A DNA stretch of 64,000 nucleotides, taken from Bryoerythrophyllum caledonicum. Taxonomy: Eukaryota > Streptophyta > Bryopsida > Pottiales > Pottiaceae. The position numbers were made by a program, and so were the translations under genes. The notes beneath the pieces are model-generated. The model made no database searches. It saw only the letters and a list, made by a program, of their open reading frames with translations, and was not told the origin of the DNA. Location of the stretch: NCBI GenBank assembly GCA_963971425.1, contig OZ020520.1, positions 25,562,754 to 25,626,753 on the forward strand, in the 5' to 3' direction. This document shows, piece after piece, positions 34,801 through 46,130 of this stretch. Every line of letters begins with the position of its first letter. Positions within the stretch are counted from its first letter, which is position 1.

Positions 34801-35967
34801 TTCTTCGTGATGGTGGAGCTATCATTGTGTTCTATCCAGATTCCAAGTTCATTTCAAATGAACTGGTTTCCTGGTCTCAGTGGTCGGGATTTGACGAAGA
34901 GGCGAAGTGGTTCGCCATCAATGGACTTCCTCTCTTCTCTGATGGTCGCCCCGGCCGCGTACACAAGACTTTCATGGTCAAGTGTTTTGTTCGTAAGAGG
35001 GATCCTCCAATTCCATTTGTCTTCAATGACAGAGTGGAGCTCTTGGCGGATGGGATTGAACTTTCTTCGAACGGTCATCTGACCAATTACATCACCCAGG
35101 AGTCACTGACGGTGAGGGCCTCCACCGGGATGCCATGGCGAGGAGCCAGGGAGAAGTCGCAGAATCTATTGGAGGCTCTTATTGATCTTTGCACAAAGGA
35201 GGATGAGATCGTCATGGACCTTACCGCTTCTACGGGTATATAAATTTTATACTTGCATTTTGTGGTTTGATTATCAAACCATGATTCTAATTTCATACTG
35301 TTTGTGTTCTATACTTTTTGCAGGTGCATCTATTCAGGCTTGCAAAGCCCTCAAGCGTCATATTCTTGCCTTGGAGGCAGACAAGGACTTGGTAGACGAG
35401 GTGCTTCAACCCATGATTCCACAGACGGTGGAGGTTACTTCTGCGATTGTTGAGCCCTTGGAGCAGCCTTCTCTCAAGCGCCCTTTGGAGCTTGGTGATG
35501 ATGAACCAGAGATTAAGACTGCGCCTAAGAGAACTTGTAAGTAAGTTCTCTTCCATTATTTGTTTTTTTTTAATCTCTCTTCTATCATTCGTATTTTACT
35601 AATCCAAATTTGTTGCAGACGGTTCTCGACGTCGTTGATGGCTTCTCTGTCAACACCTCCCGTTGGAGTGCTGGCTCGCTTGGCATGGAAGGTTGTGAGT
35701 CCGGAGCAGCAACATATTTTGCCTGGATATGCCGAAGCTGCTGCCATTGCATCCGTAGCGCAGCCGTCGCCTTCACGACGTCCACCGACTGCTCGATCCG
35801 GCTCTGGAGCAAAGGATTTTATGGATGACGAGGCTGAGGAGGGTAGTATTGATTCCGATAGTGGTTCTCAGAGCAGTATGCCGTATTTACCTGATATGAG
35901 GCTTTGGATTTATGGATACATATCACCCTTACATGTCTTATTTGATTCTTCATTTCAATCACATTAA
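31850..35967 (+). CDS. ParB-like domain fused to a DNA methyltransferase-like domain
   Basis: Seven exons: 31850-32538, 32648-32849, 32984-33193, 33291-33509, 33597-35235, 35324-35540, 35619-35967. All are GT-AG, phases match, and the frame is open throughout: 1,174 aa. Residues about 80-190 look like a ParB/sulfiredoxin-type domain (GELHIPLCRMLPMTEVRIPV, FFVWDGNHRHLAW, matching the D-G-x-H-R box). Residues about 610-675 are a highly charged helix. Residues about 780-1010 resemble permuted (beta-class) N4-cytosine/N6-adenine methyltransferases: a possible motif IV (FDVPED at 794-799, or IPPWN at 811-815, both degenerate against DPPW/SPPW), FLRDGGAIIVFYP, then KSQNLLEALIDL and a motif-I-like VMDLTASTGASIQACKAL (979 on) ending LALEADKD. 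The tail is Ser/acid-rich. Such fusions are known in bacteria and phages; here the gene has introns and sits in a transposon. Catalytic activity is uncertain. Confidence 0.7.
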
Positions 35968-37038
35968 TGTTTGTACTCTAGTTAGATAATCTAATAGATT
36001 AAAATGATACTTCACTGATGGATTATAATCAATTGTAATAATGTGTTTTTGAAATTAGAAATATACCTTTATCACACCATGAATTGTTTACAAAGTTTCA
36101 AATATTTTTAGAGGGTCCATCACTATCATTCTCTCCATTCGGCACCCTGAACCTTCTCTCAAAAATTTCCATAATCCCATATCAATTGGAGAGGTTGGGG
36201 AGGTGTACTATATAATGGCTGAGTACCACCAATACTTTCAGTGACAAGCCCGGATGGCTTGGTCATCTCAAGTTGCAATTGATACTGCCGTGGCAGCCTT
36301 CGGGTGCTAGTGCCGGGTATACAAGGACCTTGAGAGACCCGCTCCAATCCGCTTGGTGTAGTTTAGATACATGGTAGGCACAGGGTAGGCGCGGTTCTAG
36401 CACAACAATTTTTGTGTTTTTGTTTTGATGTTTTTTTTTTTCATTCGTCTTTTAAACCGGCTTAGCATGTTCACTTCATACATTTCGCTTCATGCACCTT
36501 GATATTTATTAGAATATTGCTACATATTTGACTCAATTAGAATAGTAATACACATCCGAGAGAATTCTTCTACTGCAATTCGCAGAGTTATTCAAGCGAT
36601 GTTTATCCATGGACTTATGATATTTGCAGTAATACAATTTAGATAGTTGAATAGATGTACTTTATCTCCATATTTTAAATTCTATTGTATAAGAAAATAA
36701 AAGGATTATAGATGTACTTTTCCCCCGTTAATGAAATATAAAATCGTTATTATTTGGAATACAAGTTTGCATTGTAATATATGTTATATTATCTCTTATC
36801 AAATTACTTATAGTTGTAATTTTTTGCCAAAATTCTAATAATGGTGCCACGGCTATAGGTGCCTCTATTCAATAAACTATAAATTAAAGCGATTGCAGGT
36901 CAAGAATTTCTCTTATTTTTTTATTTTTTTTAAAAAAAAATTCTAAGCACAATCCACCTACACTCACGGCAATAGGTGTTCTTTTTTAATTTCACAACAA
37001 AAAAAATGGTAAAAATTGTCATGAATTCAGTGCTCGCC
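35968..37038. other. Right subterminal region of the Mutator-like element
   Basis: AT-rich 3' flank of the accessory gene. A small open stretch at 36159-36347 (-) shows nothing recognisable. The last 45 bp lead into the terminal repeat. Confidence 0.5.
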
Positions 37039-37080
37039 GCTCGCCGCTCACCGCTCACCGCTCACAAGATAGCATTCCTG
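37025..37080 (-). repeat. Right terminal inverted repeat of the Mutator-like element
   Basis: The perfect core at 37039-37073 is the reverse complement of 22573-22607; the outermost seven bases are ATTCCTG. Confidence 0.85.
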
Positions 37081-37090
37081 ACCATGGCTT
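37081..37090 (+). repeat. Target-site duplication (right) of the 14.5 kb element
   Basis: ACCATGGCTT, identical to 22556-22565. Confidence 0.85.
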
Positions 37091-37245
37091 TGCAAATCAA
37101 CTCAACAATTACCCAATATTGTGTCTAAAATTCATGGAATTCCCCGTTTATGTGATAGAGCAACTACCGAGCACAACATTTGAGCAAAGCAAACCTGATC
37201 ACAAATTTTCCAGCCTTGCTTATTTTGCCACATCAGTCTAAACTC

Positions 37246-38520
37246 TCACTGCAAAGTATCCCCGTTGCATTGTGCAAGAGTGGATAAAATAACAACTTCA
37301 ATTTGCTTTGTGATGCACTTTGCTAATCCAACAAATTGTTTGTTTTCGCATACCAACTCGGTTATTTTGCAATGAGTGGCAGTTTTCATTGTCTCGTTCA
37401 CAGAGATTAGAAGCCAACCATACCTTTTTTGCCAGAACCGCTCAGCGACGTACAATGAGTCTGGTGCCATTGTATGGTCCATTTGATGCCTCTGAATTAC
37501 TCATAAGTATTATGGGTGTACCAACTTGGAGTGTGAGGTGGTCACCCGCTAACTTCTAGCGTATTCAAGAACTCAATTGAAACCACGTTTGCGCCATATC
37601 CATTGTCCACCTTGTCAACGCTCAAATAAACTTCAGTTGTCTAAGGCACCATGCCAAACACAATAGCATTTCTTTTTTCCACGTCTTTGCTATGTGTTGC
37701 AAGAATAGTGCAACTGTCAAAAAAAGATCCTTCGACAACCTACAGTCATAATATTGGAGTAAATTGCATCGATCAGGTTCTTCATAGTTAACTAAGGCTA
37801 AACCATATTGGGAACAGAGCAGATGTAATGGTCCTCAATAATATCCAGCTTGCCTTCTTTAAGTGCCAAAATTCAATTCGCAAAATTTGAATTCCTCAAG
37901 TCAACAAGCGTTGTAAAGGCTGCAGTAGCACGCATATTTTGACATATGGTGCAAACTTCAAGGTCGTCCAAAACATGCAAAAATCTTTACTGATGGCCGA
38001 GAAACTGTTGCAACATCAATATTGATTCTTGTAACACTTTTGGTTGCAAGCCTTTAGAACAAGAGAGAGAATCTGCCTAAAATTGTCGCATATTTTTGCA
38101 TTCAAGGCCATATTATTTTAGTTATAACAGAGGGAACGTATTGTTGACAACTTCAAAAGCAAGCTTACATACCATTGGCGCCTCATCCTAGATGATGAGC
38201 TTTGTACGCCGTATCAATTCCGCCATATCACTTTGCCATTAGATGTTGCATACAAAAGTTAGGTCCAACTCAATTGGAATTTCAAATCTTTAATGAGCGG
38301 TCATGCCATTGTTTAAGAACAATGTGGCAATCCCACACAAAGTAATAGCCAACACAATCTAATTTTGCGTACGCACGAACTTCACAATGTAAATTCTTAA
38401 AGTATGTCTTTCAAGTACCACCTGGTCTATCAACAAAGTGAATCTTGTTGGAGATGTTAAGCGCGCTTGATTTCATAATTTTTTTGGGAATGTCATGTTG
38501 CTTGTTGTTCAACGTTTCAA
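37246..38520 (-). pseudogene. Decayed Helitron helicase (PIF1-like) part
   Basis: Read on the minus strand, pieces in order are NKIHFVDRPGGT followed by a stop and KT (Walker A, normally GPGGTGKT), LII-stop-DEAPMVCK (normally WDEAPM, Walker B) and GTPIILMSNSEASNGPYNGT (the helicase VGxPVMLLRN..NGLCNGTR block). Stops and frameshifts are frequent. This is the C-terminal helicase half of a Rep-Hel protein. Confidence 0.75.
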
Positions 38521-38529
38521 TTTGACATT

Positions 38530-41500
38530 GAACCTCTTCCACAAATTGTATAGGATTGTTGTTGAGTTGCTCCAAAATGAGTTGATTAGCTTATAATTAT
38601 TCCACATGAAATGCAGGCTACGACAAGTTGAAATCTTCAAGCATGTTTGTTTAATGTTGCAAATTAAGTAATTAAGTTCAATGCAAGATTGTAATTTGCT
38701 ATATGATGGTTGCTCCACTCCATTCCTTTGTAATTTTGGTAATTTTTAAACATTTTATGACATATTAACATGGTGATTGTAATCACCATATGCACAAAAG
38801 AATTTGGTTCAACTATATGGAATTTAAGCATAATGATTGGTACTTTAAGCATAAAAGGATATAAACCCTTCCATTATAATAGGATAGAGTTAATCAGAGA
38901 ACTTGACAATGGAAACCATGAAGGTGATTTTTGGATCTTAGATTGGGCCTTTTGTATTTGAAATACGACAACCTTTTTAACCCAACTACCTCGTTCAGGC
39001 TAAGAGTTTTGAATTGCCTATCTATCAAATATTTCAAAAAAAATGAGAAGTTGATAATTTTTATATATTACCAGGGTTCATTCTACTTCTATTTTTTTGG
39101 CTTATACAAACTTTCAAAAGTATTTTAAGCTAAAATAGCTTTAAATAGCTCCTTGATTGTCATTTCAACTTTAAACTTTGAAAGATATATTAAATTGGCT
39201 GAATAGAATTTAATTTTCTTCTACAATTTCTTGCTAAATTTTGATCTTGCCAAAATTGCTCCTTACAATGGTAAAAGTACCTATTAGACTTCCACAATCC
39301 ATTTTAAGAAGGACTTTATCCATAATAGCTACTAAATTAGCTTATTTTGACTTTAAATAAGGTCAATTGGATGGTTTATTTTTAAAATAAAAATTGAGAT
39401 GTTTTGAGGGCTCACACGATCAATAGTGTGGTCGAACATAATTGCTTGGATATATAAGTTGTATCTTTAGTAATTTGCTTTCTTGGCTTCTTGAAGCCCT
39501 TTCAAATTTTTGTCATGGTAGTTTCTACCACTAATCCATGCTTGTTTGCAAACTGATTGCCTTAGTAGTATTTCCTCTAAGTTCGTTTGTCTTTGTTATT
39601 TATGTAGAGACTGTTGTTGCGGTTTTCGTAATGGTCTCTTTTCCACCTCCATTACATCATAAGATAGACTTGGATCCTTCTTATAGTTGGCTTTTAGACT
39701 TTAAAGGTAGAGAAAGGAATCAAAGGCACTGAGGATGGTTCCAGTTCCACAACTTCATAGGCTAGTTTCATTTAGTTTCTATGATTGTTTGTCAAACTTT
39801 GTTTTCTTGTAGTTGCATTGGTGCATGAATGTAAGGTAAAGAGACTTTTACAACCACTGCATAATATTATGGCCTACACATGAACTTATCCCATAAGACA
39901 TTAAACAATTTCTTTATATGTTTAACTCTTTATAATCCTAGTTCCTACATGCTACCTTACTATTCTAAAAATATATGATAGTTCAACTTCTTTTCATAAC
40001 ATATTATGTTTTTTAGTTAGTGCATAATACATTTATTGACAAATGTTTTTACATATTATTCTTGAATTGAATAACTTGATGATATTTCTTGGAGCAGATT
40101 CTTCAAAATTGGACAATACTCATTTTAGGGTTTTAGTGTTTATATGCTTGCCATATATTCCACTAGGTTGATAGCTTATATCAAGAGTAGACAACCTAGT
40201 ACGTCTTTAAAGCTACATATTAATATGATATTTTCATAAATTAAATTTTCTTCAAATTCATTTGCAATATTTTGAATTTTATTATTATATTTTAATGCTT
40301 CTGTTATAACAAAGCTAAAAAGCATTCATAGTTTTTGTGATAATTTCTTTCTAAGCTTTTTAAACGTCTCTCAAAATTTTAGAATTAAATATTTTCGTTA
40401 ATACTATTCTATAGAGTATAAATTCTATGATGGTATACTCATATAAATTTATATGATTTGAATACACTAACATATTGATACAAAAATTATGATAATTTAA
40501 TATGTATTTGTAAAATATTTAAAATCTTCACACATACTGTAAATAATTCTTCAAAATCTATTATGTCTTTAAGGTATTCTAATAAAGTATAAATAATACT
40601 TTCAAATAGAATTGGCTTATGACTAATAAGTAAACAAGGGCAATTTTCCAACTATGTATATTTTATAGTTCTCTTAAAACATGATAGCTCTTTTATATGG
40701 ATGATAATAAATGTTTCTTATTTGATGCATCTTATACAAGAGATGAATAAATTTTTATTTCTTTTCTTTTAGAAGATAAAAAATTAAATTAATGATTACC
40801 TTAATTTTTTTACAAAACTAGATATATGGGTTTAATTTTCAATTTCACAACAAACAAAACATTGATTATTAACAACATCACTTGTACAATTGTGGAATTC
40901 AAATTTTCTATATTCATTCATGTATGGAATATTTTTTTATTTTACACATTATGGGGAATTATAGTTGTTAGGTTTGAAATACAAATATTGTAACTTTTGA
41001 TTTGTAAACAATTTGTTGGAATTTCAAAAGATGATATATTGTCATATTGATTTAACTGTAGTAACTATTTAAGTACTTCCAATGCCATTGAAGTTCACTT
41101 AATATCATTTTCATACTAGAAATTGAATCAGAAAATGTTTCATATATTCAATGGCATTACCACGATCTTAAAACCCTTTGATTATAAAAATATATACTTT
41201 AAATAAAATTTCCTCTGATTGATTTTCATATTAAAAGCCACATACTCTCAATGATGGCTACTCCAAAGCTTGTAACCATTTTCCGATAATGTCTTCCAAT
41301 GTTTGCAATATCGATAATTTCATGATCAATGTAATCATACAATGTTACATAGTTCATTTTTCCTAATATGTTATACAATACACAAACCGGAGGAAGCACA
41401 ATTTGCGGTATCAAGTATGATATGTGGTATCAACACCTACAATGTGATAAATACATCTCTATTAGATCCACTAAAAGTGAACTCATTCCTCTCTTAATCC

Positions 41501-41680
41501 AATTGCAACCATATTAAATTTTTGAAATGAATTTCTATGTGAAGTGTACACATTGGCAAATTCAAATGTGAGCCACCAACTTGAAGGAGATTGATTATAT
41601 GTAAAATTCAATTATGAACAAAAAATGCTCCAATACTCTAATAAACTTTCACAAAATCGCTCTCAAAGGTGTAGTAAGTT
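38530..41680. other. AT-rich block interrupting the Helitron remnant
   Basis: About 3.1 kb of very AT-rich DNA separates two Helitron parts that should be contiguous. I found no coding region, terminal repeat or target duplication. It is likely an old insertion. Confidence 0.45.
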
Positions 41681-41687
41681 TGCATGG

Positions 41688-43150
41688 TTACAAAAAGCAA
41701 ACAAAACAAAGCGCCTCAGCTTCTCGAAGGCATTGCTCCAACTCTTCATCTTCCTTGAAAAGTCCATGCGCAACACAAACAAACTTGAAGGTATTTAAAA
41801 CGATGCTTTCAAAAGTACACGTGTGTTGAAAGAATGTTGCCGCCTTCACCATCGTTAAAAAGTGTTTAAAGGTAGTATCTCTCGTTCGCCGATGGGCAGA
41901 CAAAGGTCAAAGGCTCAATTGCAAATCCCATTTTTTGGATCGCCCATTTCTTCTCTAGCTGCAACGTAAAGCAGGAAGGAAAGTCTATGAAGGATCTCTT
42001 TTTGGCAAGCGGAATCGTTCAATTTGTCTTAAACCATTCCGTTTGAGTTGTCTACCTGGCTCAATTTGTGTTAAAAATATTTGTCCAAATCCCATCCGCA
42101 TTAAATGTCACACACTATTCATTGAGTAAACAAACTTGTAAACTCTGATTTGTTGAAAACCCATCATGCATTGGAATTTTGAATATCCTTGACGATACCT
42201 CAGGCGTGATAAACATATTTGTTGGCAAAATAGATATTTTAAAAAATGAATAATGAAAATGAAAAACATACATGTAAACCATAATACACAACAATGTACA
42301 TACGGTACAAAAAAATGATCACAACGTTAATGTGCGCGTTGTACTTTGACACCAAATACAAGTTGTGCGCTACAATCCATAGGTTGTCAACAAAGAAGCA
42401 GCCGTAAACTCTCTTCTTGTACAAAAGATAGTTGTTTCTATCCACGCATGTTTTCTTCACGAAGTCTATGCACCAAGGAGCTTATCATTGTCTTGTACAC
42501 CTCGGAGTGAGTGATTGAGATTGAAAGTTTGACAACCACTACTGTATTGATTTGGTTTGTAGTCTTTTATCTTGACTACTCGTCGAGAATCAGCATCATG
42601 TGCGTGTCCGGTAGAAATTTCTTTTGAAATTCAAACCCTCAAATGTATTCCAAACACATTGCCACAATACTTTGTTTGCGCTTCTTGAAATTGATCTTTA
42701 GCTCCTAAAGTTTTCAAGTTAAATACATGCACAACCAAATCTGGTCAATCTTGTATTGTTTGCCTGAATTCCAATTTTGTTTCTATCATAGGCCATTTTT
42801 TTATCATATATAAATGCCACAGAAAATTGTGGTCATCCAGCCGCGCGAACCTTGGCCATGGCATCTAAATAGTACCGATTCATTTCACGTGTGTCTCTTG
42901 AAAAAAAACGGCATGATAAAATTCTAGCTAATTTGTGTCAAATCGTAGTTGCCAACATTTAGGGCATCCACCATTCCATTGTAAGATTTGCATTAGAAGT
43001 CTTTACAGTTAATCATGATGAGCTTCAACTATTTGTGTGCAATGCATTCCCATGCGTCCGTCATGTACTTTTGTAGCAAGCGGCCAACCTAGATACATGG
43101 TCGTTGCAATTATGCTAGTAAAATGTATATGCATAAATTGCATTTGCGTC
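41688..43150 (-). pseudogene. Decayed Helitron Rep/central part
   Basis: On the minus strand: VGRLLQKYMTDAWECIAHK, YYLDAMAKVRAAG followed by a stop, CVDRNNYLLYKKRVYG, DNLWIVAHNLYLVSKYNAHI and FKFVCVAHGLFKEDEELEQC. These correspond in order to known Helitron Rep/helicase landmarks (GRLxQQY..D, YxLDAMA, YRRR, DNRWVVPYNP..L..K...HIN, A..A.GLL.DD.EW..C). Frameshifts and stops abound. Confidence 0.75.
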
Positions 43151-46130
43151 ACTCTCCTTGGTTTGGCCCTTGCCCCTAACAACATTTAGATCGACTTTTG
43201 TAGACTCTACACGTTCAAATTTAACCCCTGTAGGACCAAGTATCAAAAATGGGCTTTTTGAAAGTTCGGTCACGTTCCTATGGTGTCAATTTCCAACATT
43301 TCTCTTTTAATTTTTTACTATAGAAAGTCATTATCAAGACCTTAGTGGGAAAACAAATTTTTCCTAAATTGGACATTTGATGAAAAAGTTATAGGGTTTT
43401 GAATTCAAATGGGGAGAGCGGGCACCTTGGGCACCTCCAAAAACTTTGGCTAGGACACTCTATTAAATGTGAGATTTTCAATATCAGCAAGTAATATTGT
43501 TTCCCTTGATATAGTCAAAAAAAAATTATTGTCTTTAGTGAAAAATAGCATACCAACCCAAGTCAAACATTTTCACAAATTGTCACTCATTGTCGGGCAA
43601 GGTACCAAAAAAACTTCTTCTTTTCTACATAAAACCTAGATATCTTTATATTTTTCACTTTTTATTTTCTCCACAACAATATGTGGTGTGAACTTTCTTA
43701 TTGACCATTCGGATTATCAACCTAAAACATATTAATTTCACAAAAAGTTAAAGTGTGAATTGGCAAATTTCGAACCTCCACTTCTTGCATAGTTGATTTG
43801 AATATGCTACACTTGTCCTCTACCTCTAAAAATTGGTGTATAAAGAACTAACATCATGCTCAACAAAATGGTAATGGATTTAGACCTTGTGTAGTGCAAA
43901 AATTTGACACCAAGTGAAGTCAAAGTCTGCTAATCCACTGAACACAGGGAAGGAAATTCTTAATTGAGATCCTACGATCAAAACTAGAAATCAAAGTTTT
44001 TACTTCCTTCTTTGTTCATTGCACTAGAATCCAACAATTTTGAAGTGTTTTTGGTGTAAAACTGTCACGGTACCATAGGGGTTAAAGCCTCTCAATGGAA
44101 TGTTTGGAGACGATCTTTGATGACCATCACAAAAGAGTAGCACGTAATGTATTGGTGATATCACTACTAGATATCAAGGCTTTTATTTCAGGCATTTTGT
44201 CTCTTTTTTGCGATATTAATGGCTCATACTACTACGAAAATCACTAAAAATATCTTGGTCGAGCATAATAATTGTTGTGAATTATTTATTTAATGTGGTG
44301 ATTCTTTTTGTCATGTTTGTTTCTCATCCATTTGCCTGACGTGCAATCCTACGTAGCAACTTACCTACCGGGTCATAGTACGCTGAGGTTACTCACTTTT
44401 GAACAAAACAATTTTTTTAAAAAAAGATTGGAAAAAAAGTTTTTAACATTTTGGTTGATTGGAGAGGAAGTTGACTTGATTCTACATGTGGGCCTATTTT
44501 TTTGGTTATTTAATCCCTTCTACAAGGAATTTTTTAGAAATGCTAAAATTTGGAGGAGGTTCATTGAAATATTAAAAAGTCTAATTTTAACTTTAGAGTT
44601 ATTTCAAAGACAAAATAATGATTTGAAAATTATACCCACTTATAGTATCTTGTAAAGTTGCGCTATAAACCAACAAAAGTATATAAAACTTATTTTTAAA
44701 TTTTATTGAATTCTCTATTATATTGATTTTAGAGAATAAAACTAAATATTGATTACAATGGAATAAAATTGCCATTGGAATCCAAGACCCATTAGTAATA
44801 TCAATAGTTTCACCAAATTCATGCATGTAATTCTCCTCATTTATGTACCCTTAAAAATAAATTTGTTAAAATGTGACACTGTGACATAAAAAGTGGGGTA
44901 CCTTACTATGTTTCTATCATGTCATCTTCTCATTTGTAGTTAATTAACGTCTTTTTTGAAATCTACCTATCAGTAGGTGGTGTCGTTGTTTGATTGGATG
45001 AAGTTAATAAGCGCACTCTGTAGTTTTTATAGTTATCACACACTGTTACTACAGTAATTTAGAAATTATTTTTGTAGTGAATGTTTGTTTTTTATAGATG
45101 ACATACACATGTGTAGGTATCTTATATTTATTGTATGCTTGTTGTATAGTTGTGGGTATAGTTTTGTGCAGTTATTATATACAATAGATGTTGTTTGGTT
45201 ATTGTATAGTGTTTTCTAGATATTGTTCATTTATCAAGATCTAATGTTTGGTCACTATGCTAGTGATTAAGTAGTAATTTCCTACTGATTACGTAGTTAT
45301 TTGCTAGTTCTTACAAAGTGATTAGAGAGTTATTCTAAGTCAGTTTGTTTGGTTAATGTAGTAATACATTGAATTATTATATAGTGATATTTGGTGAGTG
45401 CTTACACTTGGGGTTAAATGTTAACCTTGTAAGGCCAATGAGCTTTTTTAGCCTATGAGAGTCTACGAGATCATGTCAAAAATGACATCTACGCATTAGG
45501 TACATTTCAACAACAAAAAAAACCAACAACCCCACTCCACGAAAATCGCTGTAGCTCACCAATGCTTGCACCGATTTTTTGTGACAATGGTCTCAATAGA
45601 TGCCCATCTTCCCCCACCTCTATATCCTCATTTACGGAGGTGACTTCTAGAGTTTGCTATCGAGATTATCGTATCAAAACGACCCAAAAATGGACTTCAG
45701 ACTTAATAGACACTCACGCTTCTCTTCTCTAGAAATGATGTGCGTCCTTTCTTCCCCTTTTGCCCTTTCAGCCTCCACATCTCAGATACCCGGAACCCCT
45801 CGAGCGAGAAGAATATACCCGGGGAGGAGGGCGGGTATGAGCAGGACTAGTCAACCCTAATAATACCAACACCGAGAATACCACGAGGACGACTCTCGTC
45901 GAAGCGCTTTGCGTTGGCATTGTTGGCGATTTCCAAGCTTGATCGATCACGTCAACGACGCTCCACCGCCTCGCACGCATGCCACCAAGTTGCGCATGCC
46001 CTCTCTCTACGACAGCTGAACGAGGCGCTAGGGAGAAAGAGGAAGACGAGAGAGGGGAAGAAGGGTTGCCAGGGGTCGCAGGGTTCGGAGGGTTTTTCCG
46101 AGAGAGCCATTCTCGGCATCAGCAGCAGCT
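43151..46130. other. AT-rich intergenic DNA and RPN8 upstream region
   Basis: 43151-45600 shows no supportable gene; the open stretch 44308-44655 has no recognisable content and AT-driven codons. From about 45730 GC content rises, marking the promoter and leader of RPN8. No clear TATA box was identified. Confidence 0.5.

Larger units (their letters stand above)
22566..37080. mobile_element. 14.5 kb Mutator-like element carrying a ParB/methyltransferase-like gene
   Basis: The element is bounded by a perfect 10-bp direct repeat (ACCATGGCTT) and inverted ends. The left end reads GAGCGAC then GCTATCTTGTGAGCGGTGAG; the right end, read inward on the other strand, is CAGGAAT followed by the same core. 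The core is perfect over 35 bp (22573-22607 and 37039-37073) and consists of GTGAGCG heptamers. Inside are a two-exon Mutator-like transposase on the minus strand (26885-23333) and, divergently, a multi-exon accessory gene (27807-35967, +) with a palindrome-rich intron. Most Mutator-like elements are a few kb, so this is a large member with a non-transposase cargo. One in-frame stop in the transposase suggests this copy is no longer autonomous. Confidence 0.85.

Noticed and set aside
44308..44655. 115-codon frame
   Set aside because: AT-rich region, Phe/Leu/Lys-heavy composition, no motif or splice context.
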